Source of the DNA: an uncultured Coriobacteriaceae bacterium
GTDB taxonomy: Bacteria > Actinomycetota > Coriobacteriia > Coriobacteriales > Atopobiaceae
NCBI GenBank assembly: GCA_902773995.1
Contig: CACYGL010000015.1
Coordinates: 1 to 34,776 of the forward strand
DNA length: 34,776 nt
Reading direction: 5' to 3'
The position numbers and the translations under genes are program-made. The notes beneath the pieces are model-generated. The model was not told the origin of the DNA and made no database searches. It worked only from the letters and a program-made list of their open reading frames with translations. Of the stretch, positions 20,501 through 27,992 are shown piece by piece. The stretch's first letter is position 1. Every line of letters begins with the position of its first letter.

Positions 20501-22187
20501 CGAGCATGTTGCCGTGGTTGCCCAGGTAGAGCACAGAAGACGTCACGAAGCTCTCGCGCAGCGCGTCGATGGGCGGGTTGGTGACCTGCGCAAAGAGCTG
20601 GTTGAAGTAGTCAAAGAACGAGCGCGGGTGGCCGGAGAGCACGGCAAGAGGAACGTCGGAGCCCATCGAGGCCAGGGGCGGCTTGCCCGTGTTGGCCATG
20701 GGGCGCACGGCCTCCTCGACGTCGTCGAAGTGGTAGCCGTGGCGGGCCAGGCGCTGGGTGAGAGACACCTCGGCGTCGATGGCCTCGAAGGGGCTCTTCT
20801 CGCCCTTGGCGAGGTCTGCCACCGAGAGGGTCTCCTCGTCGATCCAGTCGCGGAAGGGCTTCTGCGCGGCAAAGTGGGCCTTGACCTCGTCATCCCAGAT
20901 GATGCGGCCCTGGGAGGGGTCGACGACGAACATCTGGCCGGGGCCGAGCGAGCCTGTCTGCAGGATCTCGTCAGGCTCGACGGTGAGCGCGCCCGCCTCG
21001 GAGGCAAGAATCATGCGGTCGTCGTGCGTGACGTAGTAGCGAGCGGGGCGCAGGCCGTTCCTGTCCAGCGCGGCGCCGGTGATGCGGCCGTCGGAGAAGG
21101 CGATGGCGGCGGGGCCGTCCCAGCTCTCGGTGAGCATGGACTGGTAGCAGTCGTAGGCGCGGCGAGCGTCGGAGAGCTGCTTGTTCTTGTCCCACGGCTC
21201 GGGGAGCAGCATCGTGACGGCGCGCGAAAGGGGCCTGCCGTTCATGGTGAGGAACTCGAGGACGTTGTCGAGGATGGCGGAGTCTGAGCCCTCGCGGTTG
21301 ATGACGGGCATCACACGGCCGAGGTCCGCGCCAAGCACGGGCGAGTAGAACTCGGACTCGCGGGCGCGGATCCAGTTGACGTTGCCGCGCAGGGTGTTGA
21401 TCTCGCCGTTGTGGACGATGTAGCGGTTGGGGTGCGCGCGCTCCCAGCTGGGCGTGGTGTTGGTGGAGTAGCGGGAGTGCACGAGGGCCAGCGCAGACTC
21501 AGCAGCGGCGTCGTTCAGGTCCAGGTAGAAGTTGCGCATCTGGGTGGCGACGAGCATACCCTTGTACACGATGGTGCGCGAGCTCATGGAGCACACGTAG
21601 AAGATCTTGCCCTCGAGCCCGTGGTGCGCGGCCGCGGCCTTCTCGATGGAACGGCGGCACACATAGAGCTTGCGCTCGAACTCGTCGCCCGCCGGTACGT
21701 CTGCCGGACGCCCAAGGAACGCCTGGTAGATGGTGGGCATGCAGGCAAGGGCGGTCTCGCCCAGGTCATGCGGGTCGATGGGCACCTCTCGCCAGAAGAG
21801 CAGGGGCACGCCCTGCTCGGCGCAGCCCTCCTCGAAGACGCGGCGTGCCACCTGCGCGCCCTCCGCGTCCTGCGGGAAGAAGACCATGGCCACGCCGTAC
21901 TCGCCCTCGTCGGGGAGCAGGTGGCCGTACTTCTGAGCCTCCTTGCGGAAGAAGCGGTGCGGGATCTGGAACAGGATGCCGGCGCCGTCGCCGGTGTTTC
22001 TCTCCAGGCCCTTGCCGCCGCGGTGCTCGAGGTTCACGAGGAGCGTGAGCGCGTCGTCGAGCAGCTGGTGTGACTTCTGGCCCTTGAGGTGAGCAATCGC
22101 GCCGATGCCGCAGGCGTCGTGCTCGAACTCCTCCCGGTACAGGCCCTGACCGGTGCTGGTGTCCTTGGCCACCTGGTTGGATGCCAT
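17568..22187 (-). CDS. gltB: Glutamate synthase large subunit
   Basis: GltB releases ammonia from glutamine and channels it to 2-oxoglutarate, giving two glutamates. The 1539-residue chain begins with a 25-residue propeptide; cleavage would expose the catalytic Cys26 (FEHDACGIGAIAHLKG) of the N-terminal nucleophile amidotransferase domain. The central and FMN domains follow (about 450-1240), with the tunnel and FMN motifs GEGGENPDR, AQGAKPGEGGHLPG and SSANGGTGAAPRDS. The 3Fe-4S cysteines are in CLMQRDCQTDTCPMG. The C-terminal beta-helix domain has the repeated GGxxGG/GN pattern. GGAGAGGGG precedes the ATG at 22187. With glutamine synthetase at 4493 it forms the GS-GOGAT cycle. Confidence 0.97.
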   Translation of the reverse strand: MASNQVAKDTSTGQGLYREEFEHDACGIGAIAHLKGQKSHQLLDDALTLLVNLEHRGGKGLERNTGDGAGILFQIPHRFFRKEAQKYGHLLPDEGEYGVAMVFFPQDAEGAQVARRVFEEGCAEQGVPLLFWREVPIDPHDLGETALACMPTIYQAFLGRPADVPAGDEFERKLYVCRRSIEKAAAAHHGLEGKIFYVCSMSSRTIVYKGMLVATQMRNFYLDLNDAAAESALALVHSRYSTNTTPSWERAHPNRYIVHNGEINTLRGNVNWIRARESEFYSPVLGADLGRVMPVINREGSDSAILDNVLEFLTMNGRPLSRAVTMLLPEPWDKNKQLSDARRAYDCYQSMLTESWDGPAAIAFSDGRITGAALDRNGLRPARYYVTHDDRMILASEAGALTVEPDEILQTGSLGPGQMFVVDPSQGRIIWDDEVKAHFAAQKPFRDWIDEETLSVADLAKGEKSPFEAIDAEVSLTQRLARHGYHFDDVEEAVRPMANTGKPPLASMGSDVPLAVLSGHPRSFFDYFNQLFAQVTNPPIDALRESFVTSSVLYLGNHGNMLEDSRKNCQLLRLDDPILTKDEFQRIASLDRQGFHVACFSATYPREAGEGALKAALESLCAGVEKAVRAGANVVVISDRAGEGQVPIPSLLSVSAVHNHMIRTGIRMKADIVVECGDAITPHDYATLVGYSASGIYPYMAHECIRALAERGSLGVSAEEGIANYDRAVNAGIISVMSKMGISTMQGYHSAQIFEIVGFDQGFVDRCFTGTVSRVGGLDEDGVERECNERYDEALALLKTPAPTQLASSGITKWRPLGGEEHIITPQVIYLLHRAVRENSPELFSEYSKALHPKGRAIMLRDLLEFVPLASGPVPLDEVESADSIVKRFETSAMSFGAISDEAHRALAIAMNRIGAKSNTGEGGENPDRETTLANGDSANSKVKQVASARFGVTSRYLVSGEEIQIKMAQGAKPGEGGHLPGTKVWPWIAKVRNSTPGVGLVSPPPHHDIYSIEDLAELIFDLKNANPKATVSVKLVSEAGVGTIATGVAKGGANKILISSANGGTGAAPRDSIYHTGLPLELGLAETQQTLLKNGLRSRVELEADGKLMDGRDVAVAALLGAEVFDFGTAALLSLGCLMQRDCQTDTCPMGIATQNCELRKRFHGKPEHVVNFMYLVAEELRHIMAELGFRTVQEMVGHPECLRQVEVPGNWKANTIDLSPVLASVTNEFGKSVPGAAARHFLPEMGPADELSSTLDATLFVPYTETARRTLTPVHFHADIANVNRCVGTMLGSEVTRTHPEGLPEGSITIDCVGSGGQSFGAFLPAGITINVIGDANDYFGKGLSGGILTVAPAPSATYKFDENVSIGNVAFYGATGGKGFINGLAGQRFGVRNSGATIVCEGVGNHGCEYMTGGMALILGEVGINFAAGMSGGVAFVYDEYGTLPSRCNTDMVELKRPTERDFQTIRVLIEEHARRTKSPRGIKMLYMFDDIKDKFVKVIPHEYEVALELTEAAEAAGKTHDEAIEIAFETMRNGR

Positions 22188-22204
22188 GTATTCCCCTCTC
22201 CAAG

Positions 22205-22257
22205 CGCCCGCGCGGGCGGGCGTGCCATGCGGGCGCCCGCCGCCTTGCTGCGGCGGG
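22205..22257 (-). promoter_or_regulatory. Paired GC hairpins in the gltB leader
   Basis: CGCCCGCGCGGGCG (22205-22218) is a perfect 14-base palindrome. CCCGCCGC (22236-22243) pairs with GCGGCGGG (22250-22257) around a six-base loop. Both lie 18-70 bases before the gltB start, next to its ribosome binding site. They could restrict translation or transcription, but no known riboswitch class is recognisable. Confidence 0.4.
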
Positions 22258-22391
22258 AACCCCTCCGTACCGATGGAAGTCTATGCTGGGTGTGTTTCGT
22301 CAAGAAAAACGGGGCCAGCTTGCTGCCCAACATACACACGCCTGAAACGCGTTCGAAAACTGAACGGGCGAGAGTTGAGGAGCATACTCCG

Positions 22392-22454
22392 CGGGATTGA
22401 GTTACCAGGCAACGGGATTCCATTACCAGGTAACGGAATCCCGTTGCCGGGTAA
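22392..22454. repeat. 21-bp tandem palindromic repeat, locus 1
   Basis: Three contiguous 21-base units (22392, 22413, 22434) follow the pattern CGGRATT or CGGGATT, three variable bases, then TTRCCRGGYAA, a near-palindromic core. Decayed copies continue to about 22500. The same unit occurs twice at 29971-30012. Both sites are upstream of minus-strand genes. Confidence 0.8.
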
Positions 22455-22576
22455 ATCAATTCCGCCTGCAACTCAATTACCGGGCAACTCAATTCCGCCT
22501 GCCGAAGTGGCGCCCACAACTCCATTCGGACGGTTGATGCTGAATCCACGGAGAGGTCTCGTGGAGAGGGGTTGCC

Positions 22577-23614
22577 ATGTCCGAGCATCGCATCACCGGA
22601 ACCGGCAGGCTTCTTGACGAGGAGGGCCGTCTTCGCGAGCCCGGCTGGGCTACGCGCCCGCCCTTCGCCTACGATCACGCGGACATTCAGGCGCCGCCGT
22701 GGCGCATCAAGGATTGGGACTACTACCTCATAAACGACGAGCGCTATGCCGTGGCGCTCACCTTTAGCGACCTGGGTTACCTGGGGCTTGTCTCGGCCTC
22801 GGTCATGGACTTCTCGGCGCGCACCTTCAAGACCACGTCCGAGACGGTCTCCCTGCCGCTGGGCACGATGGGCCTGCCCGCCAGCTCGGACGTGGGCGAT
22901 ATCTGCTGGAAGAACGCGCGCTGCCGCGTGGAGTGGCGTCACGTGGGAGACGCGCGACGTCTCTCGTTTGCCATGCGCGACTTTGACGAGGGCGAGGACC
23001 TTGAAGTCGAGGCCCTTCTCGACCAGCAGCCGCGCGACTCGATGGTCATCTGCACGCCGTGGGACGAGAACCCCCACGCGTTCTACTACAACCGCAAGAT
23101 CGTGGGCATGCGCGCGTGGGGTGGCTTTAGGCGTGGCGCGCTCTTCCACGAGTTCTCGCGGGATGACTCGTTTGGCCTTCTCGACTGGGGACGCGGCGTG
23201 TGGACGTACGAGAACACCTGGTACTGGGCGGCCGCGCAGGGACGTCAGGGTGGGCACGTGGTGGGCCTCAACCTGGGATACGGCTTTGGTAACACGCGCG
23301 CTGCCAGCGAGAACATGGCCTTTGTGGACGGCGTGGCGCACAAGCTGGGGCGCGTTGACTTTGGCATCCCTGTTGGCGAGAACGGCTACGCGTACCTCTC
23401 GCCCTGGCATGTGACCGACGACGAGGGCAGGCTTGACCTGGCCTTCGACCCGCAGATCGACCGCACGGACGACATTGACCTTGCTGGCGTGATCGTGAGC
23501 CGGCAGCACCAGGTATTTGGAACGTTCAGCGGGACGGTGGTGCTCGACGACGGCAGCGCGCTCTGCGTGGACGGGCTGCGCGGCTCGGCGGAGCACATCT
23601 ACAACAAGTACTAG
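22577..23614 (+). CDS. DUF2804 family protein
   Basis: The 345-residue product starts MSEHRITGTGRLLDEEGRLR at 22577, with GAGAGGGG upstream. Recurrent blocks such as WRIKDWDYYLINDERYAVAL, FDEGEDLEVEALL, FYYNRKIVGMRAWG and FGLLDWGRGVWTYENTWYW match the DUF2804 family, whose fold resembles lipocalin/hydroxyneurosporene-synthase-like beta barrels. No signal peptide or membrane helix is present. Function in this family is unknown. It is monocistronic, divergent from gltB and convergent with larC. Confidence 0.85.
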   Translation: MSEHRITGTGRLLDEEGRLREPGWATRPPFAYDHADIQAPPWRIKDWDYYLINDERYAVALTFSDLGYLGLVSASVMDFSARTFKTTSETVSLPLGTMGLPASSDVGDICWKNARCRVEWRHVGDARRLSFAMRDFDEGEDLEVEALLDQQPRDSMVICTPWDENPHAFYYNRKIVGMRAWGGFRRGALFHEFSRDDSFGLLDWGRGVWTYENTWYWAAAQGRQGGHVVGLNLGYGFGNTRAASENMAFVDGVAHKLGRVDFGIPVGENGYAYLSPWHVTDDEGRLDLAFDPQIDRTDDIDLAGVIVSRQHQVFGTFSGTVVLDDGSALCVDGLRGSAEHIYNKY

Positions 23615-23675
23615 CGGCGAGGCAACGGCTGTGGTGTAGCCGGTCCAAGAAAACGTCCGGGCGCCAACGCCATCG

Positions 23676-23776
23676 AAACCTGCGGCTTAATAGCAGTTCG
23701 AGAAGAGTTCTGCCGAGAAGAACCGCAGGTAAACGCGCTGCAGCCATTTTCCGAAGTGCTATTAAGCCGCAGGTTT
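23676..23776. repeat. 101-bp inverted-repeat element
   Basis: Arms of 25 bases (23676-23700 and 23752-23776; left arm begins AAACCTGCGGCTTAATAGCA) match at 24 of 25 positions around a 51-base loop that contains a partial copy of the arm (AACCGCAGGT). Outside them, GTCCAAGA at 23643 and TCTTGGAC near 23786 extend the symmetry. It lies between the convergent ends of the DUF2804 gene and larC. Confidence 0.8.
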
Positions 23777-23841
23777 TGGACAGGCTCTTGGACGCGCCCC
23801 CTGGAAAGCCCGGAGACGACGGCCACCAGCAGCCGCTCCCC

Positions 23842-25191
23842 CTAGAGAGATGTCGCCGCGGCCAGGTACACCGTGCGGAAGTCGGTTCCCGCAGCGCGCG
23901 CCACCGCGCGCACCGACTCGTACTCCGGGTAGGCGCGGAGAAGCCCGTCCCGCTCGCAGACCTTCACGCGCACGATGCCGTAGCTCGTCTCGACGTCGCG
24001 CCACGAGACGTCCATCACGCTGCGCTCCATGCGCTGCCGGCGGATGCCGATGGTCGTGGTCTCGGCAAACACGATGCGCTCGAGCGCCTCGCGGTGGGCG
24101 TCGTCGCAAATGATGGCCAGCTCGTAGGCGGGCCGGTTCTTCTTCATGAAGACCGGCAGGAAGTGAGCATCGCGCGCGCCCGCCGCCATGAGGTCATCGA
24201 GAACCGCGCCGAGCATCTCGCCCGTGCTGTCGTCTATGTTGCACTCGAGCTTCCAGATCCAGTCGCCAGGAGCGGGGGCTGCGGAAGTGGAGATACCTGC
24301 AGGCGCCGTGGCGCTTCCGGGAGCGGGGGCACCAGCCGGCGCCTCGCCCTCCTCGATGAGCAGCGCGCGCAAAATGCTGGGCGGATCGTAGTCACGCTTG
24401 CCGGCGCCCATGCCACACGCCTTCACCGAGAAGTGATCCGGCAACGAGGTCGAGGTCATGGCCGCAGCAGCAAGGGCCGCGCCCGTAGGCGTGACCAACT
24501 CGCCCTGGCGCGCACCAACGCTCAGCGGCAGTCCCGTCGCCGCCGCGATGTTTACCACGGCAGGCACCGGCACGGGAATCACACCATGCTGGCAGCGCAC
24601 CATGCCCGTGCCGTCGACCACGCGCGGCACGATGACCTTCTCGACCCCCAGGCTATCCAGGCAGACGGCCGCCGCCACAACGTCCACGATGGCGTCGATG
24701 GCCCCCACCTCGTGGAAGTGCACCTCGTCCACGGGCACGCCGTGCGCTTTGGACTCTGCCTGGGCAAGCAGGCGGAAGGCCTTCTCGGAAAGAGACCGCG
24801 CGCGGGGCGCAAGGTCGAGCGACGCGAGCACCTCCCGCACCTGTGCGTAGCTGCGGTGATGGTGCCCGTGCGTGTGCGACGCACCGTCGCCGCGCACGCA
24901 CGGGCACGCGGCACCGCTAGCGACGCTCTCCCCGCCCGGCGTCCACTCGGGGTCGTACAGATACGCCATGTCGTGGTCGTGACCGTCGTACTCCTCGTCC
25001 AGCACCACATCAAAGTCGCAGCAGTCGAGACCGGCCTTCTCCACGCGACCAATGCGCAGCTCAAAGCCCTCGCCCGCGAGCGGAGCCAGCGCAGCCCGCA
25101 CGGCCTCCTCGCTGGCACCGAGGTCCAGCAGCGACGCCACGGCCATGTCGCCGCTGATGCCGGTCTGGCAGTCCCAGAAAAGCGTGCTCAC
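23842..25191 (-). CDS. larC: Nickel-pincer cofactor biosynthesis protein LarC
   Basis: LarC inserts nickel into the pyridinium dithiocarboxylic nucleotide made by LarB and LarE, a CTP-dependent step. The 449-residue chain begins with a GTG at 25191 that overlaps the larB stop (GTGA). The N-terminal domain has TLFWDCQTGISGDM and VDEVHFHEVGAIDAIVD. A His-rich insert (HTHGHHH, about residue 105) may bind nickel. The C-terminal domain begins around WKLECNIDDSTGEMLG. The two domains are joined in one frame by an Ala/Pro/Gly linker (about residues 285-315). In Lactiplantibacillus plantarum the two parts are joined by a ribosomal frameshift, which is not needed here. Confidence 0.93.
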   Translation of the reverse strand: MSTLFWDCQTGISGDMAVASLLDLGASEEAVRAALAPLAGEGFELRIGRVEKAGLDCCDFDVVLDEEYDGHDHDMAYLYDPEWTPGGESVASGAACPCVRGDGASHTHGHHHRSYAQVREVLASLDLAPRARSLSEKAFRLLAQAESKAHGVPVDEVHFHEVGAIDAIVDVVAAAVCLDSLGVEKVIVPRVVDGTGMVRCQHGVIPVPVPAVVNIAAATGLPLSVGARQGELVTPTGAALAAAAMTSTSLPDHFSVKACGMGAGKRDYDPPSILRALLIEEGEAPAGAPAPGSATAPAGISTSAAPAPGDWIWKLECNIDDSTGEMLGAVLDDLMAAGARDAHFLPVFMKKNRPAYELAIICDDAHREALERIVFAETTTIGIRRQRMERSVMDVSWRDVETSYGIVRVKVCERDGLLRAYPEYESVRAVARAAGTDFRTVYLAAATSL

Positions 25192-25892
25192 GAGGCACTC
25201 CCTCCCACCGCAAGGCGGTTAATCTGCGTGGCCAGGTACGCCGCACCAAACCCGTTGTCAATGTTGACCGTGGCCACCCCGTTTGCGCAGGAGTTGAGCA
25301 TGCTGAGAAGCGCCGCCATACCGTTGAACGACGCCCCGTACCCAACCGAGGTGGGCACCGCAATCACAGGCGCCGAGACGAGCCCGCCCACCACGCTCGC
25401 AAGCGCGCCCTCCATGCCGGCAACCGCCACCACGCAGTTGGCCGCACGGATGCCATCCGCGCGGTCCATCTGGTCGAGCAGCCTGTGGAGGCCGGCCACG
25501 CCCACGTCGTAGTGACGTGTCACGCGGGTGCCAAAGAACTCTGCCACACGCGCCGCCTCCTCGGCCACCGGCGTGTCCGCCGTGCCGGCGCACACCACGG
25601 CAACGTGCCCAACCAGCGGCGCCGGCACCTCCGGCGCAACGCTCAGAATACGCGAGACCGGGTCGTAGCTGGCCTGGGGCAGCTCCTCTTTCACAAGACG
25701 CGCCTGGTGCTCGCTCGCGCGCGTCCCCAGGGCCCGACCATCCGCGGCAACAAGGTGCTGGAAGATCTTGGGCAGGTAGGCGTCGGGCTTGCCCTCGCAG
25801 AACACCACCTCGGGAAAGCCGGTGCGCTTCTCGCGATTGGTATCCAGCTTGGCAAAGCCCAGGTCATCATAGCCGGCGCCACTCTCGCTCAT
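25188..25892 (-). CDS. larB: Nickel-pincer cofactor biosynthesis protein LarB
   Basis: LarB carboxylates and hydrolyses nicotinic acid adenine dinucleotide, the first step to the nickel-pincer nucleotide. The 234-residue product has a C-terminal domain related to PurE (AIR carboxylase): VVCAGTADTPVAEEAARVAEFFG, VAVAGMEGALASVVGGLV, VIAVPTSVGYGASFNG and NSCANGVATVNIDNGFGAAY. The ATG at 25892 overlaps the larE stop (ATGA), which fixes the start over a long upstream frame that would intrude into larE. Order and overlaps show a larE-larB-larC operon. Confidence 0.95.
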   Translation of the reverse strand: MSESGAGYDDLGFAKLDTNREKRTGFPEVVFCEGKPDAYLPKIFQHLVAADGRALGTRASEHQARLVKEELPQASYDPVSRILSVAPEVPAPLVGHVAVVCAGTADTPVAEEAARVAEFFGTRVTRHYDVGVAGLHRLLDQMDRADGIRAANCVVAVAGMEGALASVVGGLVSAPVIAVPTSVGYGASFNGMAALLSMLNSCANGVATVNIDNGFGAAYLATQINRLAVGGSAS

Positions 25893-26767
25893 GCGCGCGC
25901 CTCCCCCAGCGACTGGTTCATTGAGCCCGTGTGGTAGCCCGCCAGGTCCATGGTCACGTACGAGAAGCCCAGCGCGCGAAGGTCCGCGGCGGCCTGCGCG
26001 GCATGTGCGACGAGCAGCCCAAACTCCTCGGGCAGCACCTCGATGCGGGCAATGGGGTCCTTCTCGCCGTGGACACGCACGCGCACCTGCGTGAGGCCCA
26101 GGTCGAGAAGCTCCTGCTCCGCGCGGTCCACCATGGCCAGGCGCTCCCGCGAGATGAGCTCGCCGTACACAAAGCGCGACGACAGGCACGCAAACGACTG
26201 CTTGTCCCAGGTGGGAAGCCCCAGCTCGTGGGAGAGCGCCCGAATCTCCGCCTTGCGCAGGCCCACGTGGCGAAGCGGGCTGAGCACGCCCTGCTCGGTA
26301 ACGGCGCGCAGGCCAGGGCGGTAGTCGCCCTCGTCGTCCACGTTGGAGCCCTCGGCGACGTGCGCCATGCCCCTCTCGCGCGCGACGCGGCCAATTCGCC
26401 GGAAGAGCTCGCTCTTGCAGAGGTAGCAGCGGTCCTTGGGGTTGTGGTCAAAGCCGGGAATGCCCAGCTCCTCCGAGTCCACGAGCACGTGTGCGATGCC
26501 CTCGCGCTCGCAGAAGGAGTCCGCCTCGTGGCGCTCGCGCTGCGGGAACGACTCCGAGCGCGCGGTGACCGCCAGGCACTTCTCGCCCAGCGCCTCGTGC
26601 GCGGCATGCAGGAGCAGCGTGGAGTCGACCCCACCCGAGAACGCCACGACGACGCTTCCCTGCTCACGCAGGTAGTCCACCAGCCGGTGGTACTTCTCGC
26701 GCATCTCCTGGGTCACCGGCGGCACGCGGCGCGCCACGGGGTTCTCGCTGGCAGTCTTCTCGTCCAA
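25889..26767 (-). CDS. larE: ATP-dependent sacrificial sulfur transferase LarE
   Basis: LarE adenylates the LarB product and supplies sulfur to it. The 292-residue protein has the PP-loop SGGVDSTLLLHAAHEAL, CYLCKSELFRR with a CxxC, and SFACLSSRFVYGE, where the Cys in FACLSSR is a candidate for the sacrificial sulfur donor. The extra CxxC leaves open whether it is the consumed-cysteine or the iron-sulfur type. The start is chosen at the TTG at 26767, ten bases after a perfect AGGAGG; a TTG at 26773 or GTG at 26776 is possible. It is the first gene of larEBC. No larA is in the window, so the cofactor's client enzyme is elsewhere. Confidence 0.92.
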   Translation of the reverse strand: MDEKTASENPVARRVPPVTQEMREKYHRLVDYLREQGSVVVAFSGGVDSTLLLHAAHEALGEKCLAVTARSESFPQRERHEADSFCEREGIAHVLVDSEELGIPGFDHNPKDRCYLCKSELFRRIGRVARERGMAHVAEGSNVDDEGDYRPGLRAVTEQGVLSPLRHVGLRKAEIRALSHELGLPTWDKQSFACLSSRFVYGELISRERLAMVDRAEQELLDLGLTQVRVRVHGEKDPIARIEVLPEEFGLLVAHAAQAAADLRALGFSYVTMDLAGYHTGSMNQSLGEARA

Positions 26768-26943
26768 GAGCAACACACCTCCTGCAACAGGCGGCCGGCG
26801 AGCCCCTGCCGCCAGCCAAAGCACCAACCATGGTAGGGGATGCGCGCCGGGCCGCCCGGCCGCGATTAATTGCGCAACAAGTTTTAAAAAATCGGACGAA
26901 CAATGGCGCTGTCAGCGGGTCAAAGAGAAAGAGAGACAACACC

Positions 26944-27068
26944 ATGACACGTACCTGCCCTTACTGCGGGATAGCCCTTGAAGACGGCGCCAGGTTAGGG
27001 ACACCGCCGAGGCAGACGAGATCGTGCGAACCATCGCAGACACGTCCAACGCCGTGAAGGCCGAGTAG
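26944..27068 (+). pseudogene. Zinc-ribbon protein remnant, frame-disrupted
   Basis: The frame from 26944 starts MTRTCPYCGIALEDGAR, a zinc-ribbon first half with one CxxC. It then goes out of phase near 26990-27000 and ends at 27057. In the next phase DTAEADEIVRTIADTSNAVK followed by AE and a stop at 27066-27068 reads as a good C-terminus. The second CxxC expected for a zinc ribbon is absent, which fits a lost internal segment (base number equal to 1 modulo 3). The ribosome binding site is weak. It could also be two unrelated fragments. Confidence 0.45.
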
Positions 27069-27086
27069 GTCGGTCCGCCGCCGCCC

Positions 27087-27953
27087 CTACCTAAAGACCG
27101 CCATCAGGAGCGTGGACGCCACGATGATGGCCAGGCCCGTGAGCGAGCGCTTGGTGTAGGTTTCCTTGAAGACCGCCGCCGAGAAGGCCATGGCCACCAC
27201 GATGGACAGCTTGTCGATGGGCACCACCACCGAGACCACACCCGTTTGGATGGCGTAGTAGTAGCAGAGCCATGAGGCTCCCGTGGCAACGCCGGAAAGG
27301 CAGATGAAGAGAAGCTCGTGCCGGTCGATGCCACGTACCTCGCCCAGCTTGCCACGCATGGCCACAACCACCCATGCCATGACCAGCACAAAGCAGGTGC
27401 GGATGGCGGTCGCGAGGTTTGACTCCACGCCCTCGATGCCCACCTTTGCCAGAATCGACGTGAGTGCGGCAAAGACCGCGGAGCCGATGGCGTACCACAT
27501 CCACGAGCGGCCCTGGACGTCGTGGTCCTGCTGCTTGCGCTCGATCATCATGAGGGTGCCCACAAGGATGCCCACGCAGCCCACAAACTTCACGGCAAGG
27601 TTCTGGGTCTCGCCAAAGAGCACGATGGCGAGAAGCACCGTGAGCACCGTGGAGCACTTGTCGATGGGCACGACCTTGTTGACGTCGCCCATCGAGAGTG
27701 CCTTGAAGTAGCAGATCCAGCTCGCGCCAGTGGCGAGACCCGAGAGCGCCAGGAAGAGCAGCGAGTTGGGCGTTATCTGGCTGATGGTGGGGATGGAGCC
27801 AACCACGCCCGCCATGAGCCACGCAAACGCCAGGACGACTATGGTGCGTACCGCTGTGGCCACGTCAGAGTCGGTATGGCGGATGCCGCACTTGGCAAGA
27901 ATCGATGTGATGCCCGCAAAGACCGCCGAACCCACCGCAGCTAGAACCCACAT
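27087..27953 (-). CDS. EamA/DMT family transporter
   Basis: The 288-residue protein has ten predicted helices in two homologous halves. The halves share GLATGASWICYFKAL/VVPIDKCS and GVATGASWLCYYYAI/VVPIDKLS, the internal duplication of the drug/metabolite transporter superfamily. Substrate is unknown. AAGGGA precedes the ATG at 27953. It lies 39 bases after the PPK2 stop and may be cotranscribed with it. No regulator is nearby. Confidence 0.9.
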   Translation of the reverse strand: MWVLAAVGSAVFAGITSILAKCGIRHTDSDVATAVRTIVVLAFAWLMAGVVGSIPTISQITPNSLLFLALSGLATGASWICYFKALSMGDVNKVVPIDKCSTVLTVLLAIVLFGETQNLAVKFVGCVGILVGTLMMIERKQQDHDVQGRSWMWYAIGSAVFAALTSILAKVGIEGVESNLATAIRTCFVLVMAWVVVAMRGKLGEVRGIDRHELLFICLSGVATGASWLCYYYAIQTGVVSVVVPIDKLSIVVAMAFSAAVFKETYTKRSLTGLAIIVASTLLMAVFR

Positions 27954-27992
27954 GCGCGTCCCTTCTCGTTGCGTCGCATACCCTAGGTTATG

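Larger units (their letters stand above)
22188..22576. other. Divergent intergenic region gltB / DUF2804
   Basis: These 389 bases hold the gltB leader hairpins (22205-22257), a possible gltB -35 (TTGACG at 22303-22298 on the minus strand, with no good -10), and the 21-bp repeats (22392-22454, plus decayed copies to about 22500). I see no gene. Confidence 0.6.

Noticed and set aside
16224..21287. Very long plus-strand open frames opposite gltD and gltB
   Set aside because: They are antisense to conserved genes in high-GC DNA, with no ribosome binding sites and no recognisable domains.
25893..26189. Long N-terminal extension of larB
   Set aside because: It lies wholly within larE in another frame and is low-complexity; the ATGA overlap fixes the start at 25892.
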